From: Flavobacterium soli DSM 19725
Lineage (GTDB): Bacteria > Bacteroidota > Bacteroidia > Flavobacteriales > Flavobacteriaceae
Assembly (NCBI RefSeq): GCF_000422705.1
Contig: NZ_AUGO01000006.1
Coordinates: 248,001-312,000, forward strand
Reading direction: 5' to 3'
Length of the DNA stretch: 64,000 bases
The translations under genes were made by a program, and so were the position numbers. The notes beneath the pieces were generated by a model that did no database searches, was not told where the DNA came from, and saw only the letters and a program-made list of their open reading frames with translations. Below are positions 35,461 to 45,702 of this stretch, in pieces; positions within the stretch are counted from its first letter, which is position 1, and each line of letters begins with the position of its first letter.

Positions 35461-35486
35461 AACACTAAATAATCCTACTATTTCTT

Positions 35487-35494
35487 TAATTTTG
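35487..35494 (+). promoter_or_regulatory. -7 box upstream of the YciO-like gene
   Basis: TAATTTTG, perfect TAnnTTTG, 29 bp before the ATG at 35524; no -33 TTG at the right distance. Confidence 0.4.
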
Positions 35495-35523
35495 CGTAAC
35501 TTGAAATAAAATTAAAGTAAGAT

Positions 35524-36150
35524 ATGGGCCAGTTTATAAAAATATACGAAGATAAACCTAGTGAAGCTGCAATTGCAAAAGTCGTAAAGGTTTTAAAAGA
35601 CGGAGGCTTGGTTATTTATCCAACTGATACGGTTTATGGTTTAGGTTGTGATATTACCAATTCGAGAGCTTTGGAACGTATTGCAAAAATTAAGGGCATC
35701 AAACTGGAAAAGGCAAACTTCTCGTTTGTCTGTTCTGATTTGAGTAACCTTTCGGATTATGTGAAGCAAATTGACACCAGTACTTTTAAGTTGTTAAAAA
35801 GGGCTTTGCCTGGAGCTTATACTTTTATTTTGCCCGGAAATAATAATCTTCCGAAGGAATTTAAGAAGAAAACTACTGTTGGTATTCGTGTTCCTGATAA
35901 TTCGATTGCTTTGGAAATTGTTCGCCAACTTGGAAATCCAATTGTATCCACTTCTATTTATGATGAAGATGATGTGATTGAATATACAACCGATCCGGAA
36001 TTGATTTTCGAGAAATGGCAAAACCTTGTAGATGTTGTGATTGATGGTGGTTATGGAGATAACCAGCCTTCAACCATTATTGATTTATCTGGTCACGAGC
36101 CGGTTTTGGTTCGGGAAGGTAAAGGAGATATTGATATTATTGATTTCTAA
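35524..36150 (+). CDS. Sua5/YciO/YrdC family protein, YciO-like
   Basis: Protein of 208 residues with the YrdC fold, whose characterised members make threonylcarbamoyl-AMP for the t6A modification of tRNA. Seen: GGLVIYPTDTVYGLGCD (family signature), IAKIKGIKLEKANFSFVCSDLSNLSDY, LPGAYTFILPGNNNLP, VGIRVPDN and PIVSTSIYDEDD. The NFSFVCSDLSNLS and YTFILPG stretches look more like E. coli YciO than like TsaC, and there is no Sua5 domain, so it may be a YciO paralogue that does not supply the essential t6A activity. Confidence in fold is high, in function moderate. Confidence 0.85.
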   Translation: MGQFIKIYEDKPSEAAIAKVVKVLKDGGLVIYPTDTVYGLGCDITNSRALERIAKIKGIKLEKANFSFVCSDLSNLSDYVKQIDTSTFKLLKRALPGAYTFILPGNNNLPKEFKKKTTVGIRVPDNSIALEIVRQLGNPIVSTSIYDEDDVIEYTTDPELIFEKWQNLVDVVIDGGYGDNQPSTIIDLSGHEPVLVREGKGDIDIIDF

Positions 36151-36158
36151 ATATTTAA

Positions 36159-36204
36159 CCAAAGATTCACAGATTTTAATACTTCTTAATCTGTGAATCT
36201 TTGG
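36159..36204. terminator. Perfect 17-bp hairpin terminator
   Basis: CCAAAGATTCACAGATT (36159-36175) / AATCTGTGAATCTTTGG (36188-36204) with a 12-nt loop, followed by CTTTTTT; between convergent genes. Confidence 0.85.
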
Positions 36205-36210
36205 CTTTTT

Positions 36211-36609
36211 TTACATCTGCAATTCAAAAAGCAACACCTGACTTTTTAATCGTTCAATCAATAACGACATCATTCTTTTATTTAAAGAAGATGAATTTTC
36301 AATGTAACGTGAATATTCGTCAATCGTGAACAATCCAATCACAATTCCTTTTAGAGAATTCCTAAATTTGATATCCCGCTGGATAGAATTCTCGATGAAA
36401 AGCATTTTCTTTTCTACATTGAAATTATAAAAATCGGTTTTACTTTTCGCAATATAATTTCTAAAAACATCCAAAAATAAATCATTCTGAAGTTTTAGAA
36501 TTGGACGGAGGGTTTCATTTTGAAAAAATTCTTCGGCTGAAGATTGACTGTTGATGGTTCCAAGCATTTCCCCTCTAAATTCTCTGATAAATTGGTCTCT
36601 TGTACTCAT
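36211..36609 (-). CDS. Conserved hypothetical helical protein
   Basis: Soluble, almost wholly helical protein of 132 residues without signal peptide or enzymatic motif. Regions such as EFRGEMLGTINSQSSAEEFFQ, LRPILKLQNDLFLDVFRNY and LNKRMMSLLIERLKSQVLLFE look conserved and I recall near relatives in Flavobacterium, apparently sometimes labelled glyoxalase although no glyoxalase metal site is visible. It lies alone between a terminator and the long leader region of the giant secreted protein. Function unknown. Confidence 0.7.
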   Translation of the reverse strand: MSTRDQFIREFRGEMLGTINSQSSAEEFFQNETLRPILKLQNDLFLDVFRNYIAKSKTDFYNFNVEKKMLFIENSIQRDIKFRNSLKGIVIGLFTIDEYSRYIENSSSLNKRMMSLLIERLKSQVLLFELQM

Positions 36610-36946
36610 TTTCTTTTAAAATTACGAAGAAAATCAAAGCTCCTATTCTTTTTTTATAATAGTTATTAAGAATTTAATTAACCATTTTAATAATGATATC
36701 TGTAAATAAAGTGTGGTTGACCTAACTTGTTTTAATCCATGAATAGAAGAAAAATAAAATTCTATTATTGACATAAAATATATCTTATAACAAATAATTC
36801 CGTAAGACAAATACTATATCAGTAACTCAAAAGCACTATTTCATAATTATATCACAAAAAATTAACAATTAGCATTTTTTAAATTATGGCATTTTCTTTA
36901 ATTTAGTTGAAACATTCTTGCCCCACAAGAATCTAAATGACCTACT
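36610..36946 (+). promoter_or_regulatory. 337-bp leader region of the giant secreted protein with a 5' hairpin
   Basis: No gene seen. A possible -7 box TAATTTAG (36899-36906; one mismatch to TAnnTTTG) would give a leader carrying a perfect 7-bp hairpin, ATTCTTG (36914-36920) / CAAGAAT (36926-36932), 14 bp before the ATG. The hairpin could control translation. The rest is AT-rich with no recognised motif. Confidence 0.4.
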
Positions 36947-39900
36947 ATGAAAAAGATTACCTCTTTTAGCCTAAGAGCATTTATTGCTATAGGTTTATTT
37001 TTCGTTTACCATCTTTCCGTTGGACAAACCACTACTGTTTTCAATGATGATTTTTCAAGTCCTGCAAATACAGTATATACCGTTACAAATGGTTTGATTA
37101 CAGATTCACCAACTTGGACAATGACCCGAAGTGGTGCCGATTTTGGTGCTGGGATTTTAAACCGACTCATCTTGACAAATGATGGAACAAATGGTTCAAA
37201 TTCTAATGGTTGGGTTTTAGGCTCTACATCTTCAAGCAATTTTTTGTCACCTTATACAAGCACATTAGTTAATAATCCAGGTCCTGTGACATGGACTTTT
37301 AATATGAGACAAATTAGAACTAATCCTGCTGGATTTGGAAGTACCGTTTTTGGTACAGCATTTATTTTGGCAGGAACAGCGGGTACCACAAATGTAACTG
37401 GAACAGGTTATGCCGTAATTTTAGGAAATTCAGGCACTACAGATCCAATTAAGTTAGTAAGATACACATCCGGTATTAGAACAAACACCAATATTATAAC
37501 TTCTAACACAACAGGCTTGACCGATTTTGGAACCCAGTATTTAAGCATCCGTGTTGTCTATACACCCAGTACCAATACCTGGCAACTTTTTGTGAGAAAT
37601 GATGGAACAACTGCTTTTGCAGACCCATCAACAGGAACCTTAACATCACAAGGGAGTGTTATAAATTCTACTTATACAAATACTGCTTTACCATTAATAG
37701 GAGGTTATTTTAACGGGGGAACAACAGCTAATCAAACTTCTTTTTTTGATAATGTAAAAGTAACAGTTGGGGTTCCTTTTATAGCCTCTCTGACACCAAA
37801 TTCTAAGATTGCTGGAACTGGAGCTTTTAGCATAACAGTAACTGGTCAGAATTTTTCACCTTCAAGTATAGTTCGATGGAATGGTAATAACAGGACAACA
37901 ACCTATGTTTCTCCAACTCAGTTAACAGTAAATATTCTTGCTTCTGATATTGTAACTTCTGGCACGGCAACTGTTACAGTTGCAAATGGAAGTACTATTT
38001 CTAATTCTAGTACTTTTACAATCGATCCAGCAGGAGTACCCAATTTGACCGTTTCGACTGCTTCTTTAAATCTTGCCATTTCTGTTACAGGAACTCCATC
38101 TGTAGCTTCTACTTATACTATTTCGGGTGTAAATCTTACGGCTGACCCTGTTGTCACTCCTCCTACAAATTTTGAGGTTTCCACCAATAATAGTACGTTT
38201 TTTCCTTCTTTGACATTAGCAAGAAATGGTAATACTATAAACGGACAACCGTTAACAATATATGTTAGAACAACTTCTGGAGCCCCATCTAATTTCTATA
38301 ATGTTGTGGTGAATAATACCGCTACGGGAGCTACAGCTAAAACGGTGAACGTTAGCGCTACCGTTTTGGCATCTCAGCCTTCAGTGTCAAGTGCCATAAA
38401 CTTTACAGCAATAACGTCAACCAGTTTCACAGTCAATTGGACAAACGGAACAGGGGCCAGAAGGTTGCTACTTATCCGTCAAGCGGGTGCTGTGAATGCA
38501 TTGCCCGTTGATGGACAAAGTTATACGGCTGTTGCACAATTTGGTTCGGGATCTGAAATTGGTACTGGAAATTTTGTGGCTTATTCAGGAACTGGAAATT
38601 CAGCCACTGTAACGGGATTGTCAGCTTCCACAAATTATCATGTTTCGGTGGTAGATTATAATGGTAGTGGTGGTTTAGAAAATTATACTACAACAGGACT
38701 GACAGGAAATGCCACTACTCTGGCAACACCTGTAGGCTGGCAAATTTACACTGCAAATACCGTTAATACTATAAATTTTGACACGACTGTGGATGGTGTT
38801 AATTCAGATGCTTTTCAAGGAGATGGTGTTGCAACACCTGTAGAATCAGGACAATTAAATTCAGGAGCGTGGGCATTTACAGGATTCAGTGATGGAAATT
38901 TAGCTTTTGGGGCTACCAGCCCAGAAGATAGTGATTATGATCAAGGTGTTTCTAGTGGAGGCACTGCAGATCCTGGGCTTTATGCTTTCGAAACACAAAC
39001 AGACAATTCTTCGTTAGGGATACAACCCGGTACTGGAGATTTTGCACCAGGAACTATTACCCTTAAGTTTCAAAACCGAACTGGAGCAACTATTACATCA
39101 TTAAATATAGGTTATAAGGTATTTATTTATAATGATCAAGCTTCCTCTAGTAGTTTTAATTTTAGTTATTCTGCAAATAATTCAGCTTACACTACGGTAC
39201 CAATTATCAATACAATTTCACCAGCAACAGCTGATGGAATTCCTCAATGGAAAGGATATTATCGTTCTACAACAATTACGGGATTAACGATTGCAGCTGG
39301 AGCAGATTATTATCTTAGATGGGAAAGCGCTGCTGTCTCTGGAAGTGTTGATTTTGATGAGTTTGCCTTAGACGATATCTCCTTAGTTGCTATTCCATCG
39401 ACCAATTTTGTACCTTTTAGTGGTACAGCTGAAACCTTTGTTTTAAATGGAAATGCAACCATGTCTGGTAACTTAGAGGTAGTAAGCAATTTAAGTTTTA
39501 ATAACAATGCAAAATTAGGTATAGCTTCTAATACATTAACTTCTAATGGAACTATAACCAATACCACAACGGCAGGAATCAAAGGTAGTGCTACAAGTAA
39601 CTTAATTATTGCGGGAACATCAAGTAACACATTAAGTTTTGATCAAACTACAGTAGGAACAACCAACCTTTTGAACAATCTTACAATTGCAACAACAACT
39701 GCTAATACAACAACTGTTGGTAATGCACTTGCTGTTAACGGTACCTTGAATATAGCAAGCAGTCAGATTTTAAATATGGGAACCAATGCCTTGACAGGAA
39801 CATTGACAACAGCGACAGTAAACGGAACACTCCAAACAAGCAATACATCTGCAACACCTTTACCAACAGGAAAAACGTGGTCGGGTAATGGAACCGTTCA

Positions 39901-42900
39901 TTATAATTCAGCTTCAACAGCCCAAACCGTGGTTATTGGAACTTATAATGGGCTTACCATATCTCCAACAGGAGGAGCAACAGCTGGTGGGGCTTTGACT
40001 GTTAACGGAACTTTAAACCTTCCAACGGCAAATCCTTCTGCAACAGTGGGGAGCTTATCTATGGGAGCTTTTGAATTGTTGATGGGAGGAAATGCAACTA
40101 ATACAGGAATTGGCGATGTTACCGGCGATGTCATCAGGACTAATATCATGTCGAATGTACTCTATACTTTTGGGCATCACGAGACTTCTATTATTTTTCC
40201 AGCTATCGGAACTTTACCAACTTCTATGGGACTTAGAATTCAAATAGGCACAGCTGTAACTTGGCGTCCTAGTGCTATACTCAGAAAATATGATTTTAAG
40301 CAAACAGGTGGAACGGGAACAAAAGCCATTATAAAAGCACATTATTTGGATTCTGAACTTAACGGAAATAATGAGGCTGCTTTAGTAGATTGGGCTCATA
40401 TCATAAGCGGACCTACTACGTTAGAACAAGGAAGATCTAATTATAATACTACTGAAAATTGGGTAGAACTTACCAATGTAAACGTAGGTGTCTTTTTTCA
40501 ACCGAATTTTGGGCTGGTGGAACTTACTCTGGACGAATATGAAGCAGGAACTGCAATATGGGATGGTTCAGAGAGTACGTCCTGGACAACTGCAGCAAAT
40601 TGGGTAGGAAATGCTGTTCCATCAAGTATTACCACAGTTATTATTCCCGATGGGGCAACCACACCAAACGATCCTACCATTAATCCTACTACTGATATTG
40701 GAAAATTAAACATTGAAACTGGAGGAATTGTCAATGCACCAGCAGGTTCACAATTTAATATTCATGGAGCGGGAGGGGCTTGGATCAACAATGGGACATT
40801 TATTCCAGTTGCTACAAGTACGGTTTCTTTTTTAAACTTAGATGCAACGATTGCAGGAGAAACTACTTTTAATAATATTACGATTGAAACAGGAGCTGGA
40901 CTCAGACCCCAAACTGGAAACATAATGCACATATCGGGCGTTTTTAATAGGATAGGGATTTTTTCACCTGGTGCTGTAGAAAATACGGTAGATTTTACAG
41001 GAACTAACCAAACTATTCCTCAACTCACTACTGGTCTTGTGGCCTATAATAATTTGACCATTACTGGCTCTGGAGCTATTTTTCCAACTCCACTCAACAT
41101 TACTGGAAATTTGACCTTGAATAACACTGTTGATTTTACGGGGAAAACAATTGTCATGACTGGATTAACAACTCAAAATATATCAGGCAGTACAAGTCCA
41201 ACTTTCGACAACCTGACAATTGCCAATACAAATGGCAATGTTCTACTTGGAATTAATTCAAGCATAAACGGAACACTTACGCTAAATTCTGGACAGCTTA
41301 TCGTAGAAAGTACAATTCTAAATCTCGGCACGAATCCAGTTGCAGGAACGTTTGATGCTACGAAGATGATTGTAACAGGAACGACAGGGGAAGTACGAAA
41401 ATCGTTCACAGGTCTAGGGAGTTATTTCTTCCCGATAGGTGAAAATACTACTCCTGCCTATTCTCCTATCGAAGTGAATATTACAGCAGGATCATTTTCA
41501 AGTGCCTATGTTGGCGTTTCAGTAAAAGATGGTAAACATCCTGATAATAACAGCATACAAAATCACCTCACTCGTTATTGGAACGTAAATCAATCGGGGA
41601 TAACTGGTGCCGTTGCTACTATTACCGCTACTTATTTGCCCGAAGACGCTTCCGCAGATGTTACTACAATTGCTGCAGCACAACTTTCTGGTAACTTTGA
41701 CCCAATCACCAATCCTTGGGTAAAATTTGATCCCCTTTCAGGTACCACCTTGTCAGTTGTGGGTGCAACTTTAACTTCTGGAGAGACTTCTGCATTTACG
41801 GGTATTAAAGGTGGAGATTTTACAGTAGTTCTTTCAGGCTATGGTGAATTTTGTCAAAACCAAGCAGTAACATTATCTGCCGTAACTTCTGGTGGTGATG
41901 CTCCATACACCTATGAATGGTCGGATGGACTAGGTAACTCAGCAACAGCGACACCTCCAACGAACACAATTGGAACCGAAAATTATTCGGTAACTGTTAG
42001 AGATGCAAACGGAATTGTAGATGTTGATAGTGCTGATGTAACCGTTCTAACTCCATCTTTAGGTGGCTCTTTGAGTCCAAGTCAGGATGTATGTCTAAGA
42101 ACCGAACCTGGTGAAATTACCCTAACAGGCCATACCGGAAATGTCTTGTACTGGCAACGTTCCGAAGATCCAACATTTGCAACTGGTGTCACTAACCTTT
42201 CTAATTTTACTGATGTTTTAACGAGCGAAAATGCAGGTATCATTTTGGCAACGACCTATTTTAGAGCTGTTATCAGCAATGGAAGTTGTGCCGAAGTATT
42301 TTCAGGAACTACTAGTGCTATCATTCAAACTACAACTTGGGATGGATTTACTTGGTCTGCAGGTGATCCTGACGGAACTACCAATGCTATTATTACAGAT
42401 GATTTTACACCCGTAGCAGATTTGATTGCCTGTAGCATTACGGTAGAAAATGGTGCCGATGTAACAATTCCAAGTGACATAAGCATCACATTAAATGGTG
42501 CTGTAATTATAGACGATGGAACCTTTACAGTAAATAATGATGCAAGTTTAGTACAAACAGATGATTCTGCTCAAAATTTAGGAAACAACTTTACCATGCA
42601 AAGAGATACCGAGCCGATGTATCGCTTTGATTACACTTATTGGTCATCACCAGTTATCAATCAAACTTTATTTGATCTTTCTCCAACTACACTTTTTAAT
42701 AAGTATTTTGGATGGAATGCAACAACTGATAGCTGGAATCAATATTTAAATGGAAATCATGTCATGGAGCCAGGTGTTGGATACATTGTTAGAGCACCAG
42801 AAACTTATTCTACTGATCCACTAACTGTCGTTTCTTATGAAGGTTTCTTTAACGGAACACCTAATAACGGAATCATAAGAGTCCCTGTCATAGGTGATGA

Positions 42901-43930
42901 TGCATTTAATTTGCTTGGAAATCCTTATCCTTCAGCAATTAATGCTGATGAATTTCTTCAAGATGTAGAGAATACTTCGCTCGACGGTACCATTTATTTA
43001 TGGACCCATAACACGCCAATTGCTCCAGTAGGACAAGTTTATTCCTACTCATCAGATGACTATGCAATTTATAATCTTTTAGGTGGAGTAGGAACTGCCG
43101 CTGCACCTTCCGAAGAATTTCCATTAGATCCAGCCAATATTCCAAACGGTTTTATAGCTGCGGGACAAGGCTTTTTTATCCAAGGAATTACAGATGGAAC
43201 GGCAACTTTTAATAATGATATGCGAGTTGCTGGAAACAACGATCAGTTTTTCAAAAATCCAGTTGTGAATGAAAAAAGTAGAATGTGGATTAGTATTAGT
43301 AATTCAGAAGGATTCAAGCAGCAACTAATAGGTTATGCTACAAATGCTACCAACGATTTTGATCGAGGCTGGGATGGAACAGCTAAGGGATCTAGTCTTG
43401 AATTTTATTCTTTCATTGCAAATAAAAAACTTTCCATTCAGTCATTCCCACTTCCTTTTGATGATTCTCAAGTAATCTCGATTGGTTTCAAAACAACTTT
43501 AGCTGGATTTCACAGCATCAATTTCAATGATAATGATGGTTTATTTGTAAATCAAAATGTTTATCTAAAAGATAATTTACTAAATGTTATTCATGACTTA
43601 AAAGCCAATAGCTATGAATTTACAACCCATGTGGGAACTTTTGATGATCGTTTTGAAATCGTATATGTCAATCAAGCATTAGAAAACCCTGAATTTACAA
43701 ATCAAAAAGGAGTCCTGATCTACAACCAAGAAAGTACAGTTTCAGTAAAATCCTATGACCACGAAATTAGTTCAATAAAAATTATTGATATGCAAGGCAG
43801 GATAATTTATACTGTAGAAGATGTCAATAGTTTTCATTCTAGTTTTGAACTCAATCTTCCTAATCAGGTGTTGATTGTTGATGTATTGACCAAAGATGGA
43901 AAAATCCACAATAAAAAAATAATCCGTTAA
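36947..43930 (+). CDS. Giant secreted protein with TIG and fibronectin-type domains and a T9SS C-terminal sorting signal
   Basis: Exported protein of 2327 residues. Signal peptide (residues 1-26, ending SVGQ); a lectin/glucanase-like or adhesin head (30-275); an IPT/TIG domain (about 277-362, ASLTPNSKIAGTGAFSITVT); a second Ig-like repeat (365-470); fibronectin-III-like (about 480-590, TSTSFTVNWTNGTGARR); a Thr/Asn-rich beta-helix-like stretch (about 840-1030, many NGTL/NNLTI units) and further similar blocks to 1500; an Ig/SprB-like PKD-type segment (APYTYEWSDG) near 1655; and the closing domain plus C-terminal strand region (VSVKSYDHEISSIKIIDMQG...VLIVDVLTKDGKIHNKKIIR). That end is the type C sorting signal for the type IX secretion system, in my reading. 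Probable surface adhesin; no enzymatic motif recognised. No frameshift in 7 kb. Confidence 0.85.
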   Translation: MKKITSFSLRAFIAIGLFFVYHLSVGQTTTVFNDDFSSPANTVYTVTNGLITDSPTWTMTRSGADFGAGILNRLILTNDGTNGSNSNGWVLGSTSSSNFLSPYTSTLVNNPGPVTWTFNMRQIRTNPAGFGSTVFGTAFILAGTAGTTNVTGTGYAVILGNSGTTDPIKLVRYTSGIRTNTNIITSNTTGLTDFGTQYLSIRVVYTPSTNTWQLFVRNDGTTAFADPSTGTLTSQGSVINSTYTNTALPLIGGYFNGGTTANQTSFFDNVKVTVGVPFIASLTPNSKIAGTGAFSITVTGQNFSPSSIVRWNGNNRTTTYVSPTQLTVNILASDIVTSGTATVTVANGSTISNSSTFTIDPAGVPNLTVSTASLNLAISVTGTPSVASTYTISGVNLTADPVVTPPTNFEVSTNNSTFFPSLTLARNGNTINGQPLTIYVRTTSGAPSNFYNVVVNNTATGATAKTVNVSATVLASQPSVSSAINFTAITSTSFTVNWTNGTGARRLLLIRQAGAVNALPVDGQSYTAVAQFGSGSEIGTGNFVAYSGTGNSATVTGLSASTNYHVSVVDYNGSGGLENYTTTGLTGNATTLATPVGWQIYTANTVNTINFDTTVDGVNSDAFQGDGVATPVESGQLNSGAWAFTGFSDGNLAFGATSPEDSDYDQGVSSGGTADPGLYAFETQTDNSSLGIQPGTGDFAPGTITLKFQNRTGATITSLNIGYKVFIYNDQASSSSFNFSYSANNSAYTTVPIINTISPATADGIPQWKGYYRSTTITGLTIAAGADYYLRWESAAVSGSVDFDEFALDDISLVAIPSTNFVPFSGTAETFVLNGNATMSGNLEVVSNLSFNNNAKLGIASNTLTSNGTITNTTTAGIKGSATSNLIIAGTSSNTLSFDQTTVGTTNLLNNLTIATTTANTTTVGNALAVNGTLNIASSQILNMGTNALTGTLTTATVNGTLQTSNTSATPLPTGKTWSGNGTVHYNSASTAQTVVIGTYNGLTISPTGGATAGGALTVNGTLNLPTANPSATVGSLSMGAFELLMGGNATNTGIGDVTGDVIRTNIMSNVLYTFGHHETSIIFPAIGTLPTSMGLRIQIGTAVTWRPSAILRKYDFKQTGGTGTKAIIKAHYLDSELNGNNEAALVDWAHIISGPTTLEQGRSNYNTTENWVELTNVNVGVFFQPNFGLVELTLDEYEAGTAIWDGSESTSWTTAANWVGNAVPSSITTVIIPDGATTPNDPTINPTTDIGKLNIETGGIVNAPAGSQFNIHGAGGAWINNGTFIPVATSTVSFLNLDATIAGETTFNNITIETGAGLRPQTGNIMHISGVFNRIGIFSPGAVENTVDFTGTNQTIPQLTTGLVAYNNLTITGSGAIFPTPLNITGNLTLNNTVDFTGKTIVMTGLTTQNISGSTSPTFDNLTIANTNGNVLLGINSSINGTLTLNSGQLIVESTILNLGTNPVAGTFDATKMIVTGTTGEVRKSFTGLGSYFFPIGENTTPAYSPIEVNITAGSFSSAYVGVSVKDGKHPDNNSIQNHLTRYWNVNQSGITGAVATITATYLPEDASADVTTIAAAQLSGNFDPITNPWVKFDPLSGTTLSVVGATLTSGETSAFTGIKGGDFTVVLSGYGEFCQNQAVTLSAVTSGGDAPYTYEWSDGLGNSATATPPTNTIGTENYSVTVRDANGIVDVDSADVTVLTPSLGGSLSPSQDVCLRTEPGEITLTGHTGNVLYWQRSEDPTFATGVTNLSNFTDVLTSENAGIILATTYFRAVISNGSCAEVFSGTTSAIIQTTTWDGFTWSAGDPDGTTNAIITDDFTPVADLIACSITVENGADVTIPSDISITLNGAVIIDDGTFTVNNDASLVQTDDSAQNLGNNFTMQRDTEPMYRFDYTYWSSPVINQTLFDLSPTTLFNKYFGWNATTDSWNQYLNGNHVMEPGVGYIVRAPETYSTDPLTVVSYEGFFNGTPNNGIIRVPVIGDDAFNLLGNPYPSAINADEFLQDVENTSLDGTIYLWTHNTPIAPVGQVYSYSSDDYAIYNLLGGVGTAAAPSEEFPLDPANIPNGFIAAGQGFFIQGITDGTATFNNDMRVAGNNDQFFKNPVVNEKSRMWISISNSEGFKQQLIGYATNATNDFDRGWDGTAKGSSLEFYSFIANKKLSIQSFPLPFDDSQVISIGFKTTLAGFHSINFNDNDGLFVNQNVYLKDNLLNVIHDLKANSYEFTTHVGTFDDRFEIVYVNQALENPEFTNQKGVLIYNQESTVSVKSYDHEISSIKIIDMQGRIIYTVEDVNSFHSSFELNLPNQVLIVDVLTKDGKIHNKKIIR

Positions 43931-43988
43931 TTGAAGCTAAAAAAGCTCTAAAGTTCCAAATGTCCGGATAATCATTACTACATAAAAA

Positions 43989-44046
43989 GACACAAATTGC
44001 ACTAATTTTCACGAATCAGATTGTGAAAATTAGTGCAATTTGTGTC
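43989..44046. terminator. Perfect 24-bp hairpin, bidirectional terminator
   Basis: Left arm 43989-44012 (GACACAAATTGCACTAATTT...) and right arm 44023-44046 are exact reverse complements with a 10-nt loop. Followed by a run of eight T on the plus strand. It separates the convergent giant-protein gene and M1 peptidase gene. The CACAAATTGCACTAATTTTC sequence is of a type that recurs in flavobacterial intergenic regions. Confidence 0.85.
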
Positions 44047-44085
44047 TAAGTTTTTTTTCAAAAAAAATTGGTGTCAAATACTTTT

Positions 44086-45702
44086 CTATTTTAAAACATC
44101 GATATAAAATTGATTGGTAAGAACTTCTAGATTTGAAATATTTTTAATACTTGAATCCAATTTTTTCCAATCGGTTGTAGGAAATAATCGAATTTCTTTT
44201 TGATTGTAAAGTACATCAACTGGCATATCAAAATCAGCCACATTAGCTTTCCATCTATATTCAAAACCCTTTCCCTTTTTTTGAAATTCAAGAACAGGAA
44301 TATCTTTAAATTTCAAATATTGATCAAAAATAGGGGTAAGATTCATTTTGCTTTGACTGTTAAAAAAATCTATAACCGTTTTTGTATCAATAATTTGATG
44401 TTGATAATTTTCAGAAAATTTTAAAATCATACTCCACCACTTTTCGTCATTATCTATAACATGTCGCAAAGTGTTGAGCAAAAGGGCTCCTTTGTAATAT
44501 TTATCACTGGGTCCAGCATCATTCACACTGTAGTTGCCAATTATTTTTTTTTCATTTGATACAAGTCTTTTTTGTCCATTTATATATTCGATTGCTTTAT
44601 CATAGCCATACAAACATTCCACAAATACGGTTTCAGAATAAGTTGTAAATCCTTCATGTATCCACATATCAGCAATATCACGAGAAGTAATGCTGTTCCC
44701 AAACCATTCATGTCCTGTTTCATGTATTGTAATAAAATCGAAAAGCAAACCAATTCCGGTTCCAGAAAGATCGCCACCCAGATATCCTTTTCTATATTTA
44801 TTACCATAAGCTACAGCACTTTGATGTTCCATACCTAAATATGAAGTTTCAATCAATTTATAACCATCACCCATAAAAGGATAAGGTCCAAATTTCAATT
44901 GAAAACAATCCATCATTGGCTTTACTTCTTCAAAATGTTTTTTTGCTTTTTCTTCGTTTCCACGTATGACGTAATAATCCAAATCAAGTCCTTTGTGATG
45001 GTCGTGCAAATGAACATAATCTCCAATATTAATCGTGATATTATAATTATTGATCGGATTTTTAACTTCCCAATTCCAAGAAGTATAGCCATTTTTCAAT
45101 TCTTCGGAACCTAAGAATCTTCCGTTTGAAACATTCATCAATCCGTTTGGCACAGCCACTTTTATCGAAGCTCCAAAATCAGGTTCATCACTTTGAGAGT
45201 CTTTTACAGGATACCACAAGCTTGCTCCAGTTCCTTGAACCGCAACGCCAATCCAAGGTTTTCCGTTTTTATCTTTATTAAATACAAAACCTCCATCCCA
45301 AGGAGCATTTTCTGCAACTTGTGGCTTCCCAGAATAATAAAACCGTAACTTTTTATCAAGAGTATCAACTAATAATTCCTTTTCAAAATGGATAAAAACT
45401 GCTCCAAATTCTCTTTTGTAATCCAGTTTTTTATTTTCAAAAACAATACTGTCAACTTGCATGTTTTCGAATAAATCCAACTGTATTGTTTTGGATGGTT
45501 TTATAATCTTAAAAGTTATATCGTTGTAACCGATAACGGAACGGTCATCAGGATTTACTTTTATATTCAAATCATATCGTTGCACATCAAAACACATTCT
45601 TTCAAACGAAAATCCGCCTTGAAGTGAATCTTTTCGCGTGAAGTTTTGTGCAGAAACAGAAGTTGCAATTGTTAATAATGTCAGTATAAATATTTTTCTC
45701 AT
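44086..45702 (-). CDS. M1 family zinc metallopeptidase, exported
   Basis: Aminopeptidase-type zinc peptidase of 538 residues. Signal peptide (residues 1-18, ending SAQ), an N-terminal beta-domain, and a thermolysin-like catalytic domain with the substrate-anchoring GMEHQ (290-294, the GAMEN counterpart), zinc site HETGHEW (H327, catalytic E328, H331) and third ligand E350 in IHEGFTTYSE. It is shorter than full aminopeptidase N, lacking most of the C-terminal helical domain, as in many Bacteroidota members. It overlaps the upstream small membrane protein gene by 4 bp. Confidence 0.93.
   Translation of the reverse strand: MRKIFILTLLTIATSVSAQNFTRKDSLQGGFSFERMCFDVQRYDLNIKVNPDDRSVIGYNDITFKIIKPSKTIQLDLFENMQVDSIVFENKKLDYKREFGAVFIHFEKELLVDTLDKKLRFYYSGKPQVAENAPWDGGFVFNKDKNGKPWIGVAVQGTGASLWYPVKDSQSDEPDFGASIKVAVPNGLMNVSNGRFLGSEELKNGYTSWNWEVKNPINNYNITINIGDYVHLHDHHKGLDLDYYVIRGNEEKAKKHFEEVKPMMDCFQLKFGPYPFMGDGYKLIETSYLGMEHQSAVAYGNKYRKGYLGGDLSGTGIGLLFDFITIHETGHEWFGNSITSRDIADMWIHEGFTTYSETVFVECLYGYDKAIEYINGQKRLVSNEKKIIGNYSVNDAGPSDKYYKGALLLNTLRHVIDNDEKWWSMILKFSENYQHQIIDTKTVIDFFNSQSKMNLTPIFDQYLKFKDIPVLEFQKKGKGFEYRWKANVADFDMPVDVLYNQKEIRLFPTTDWKKLDSSIKNISNLEVLTNQFYIDVLK

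Noticed and set aside
35524..36150. Essential TsaC for t6A synthesis
   Set aside because: Sequence blocks look closer to YciO; a dedicated TsaC/Sua5 gene is probably elsewhere. Left as family-level call.
36947..43930. Frameshift or fusion of two genes in the 7-kb protein gene
   Set aside because: A single frame runs through 2327 codons with coherent domain order from signal peptide to sorting signal.
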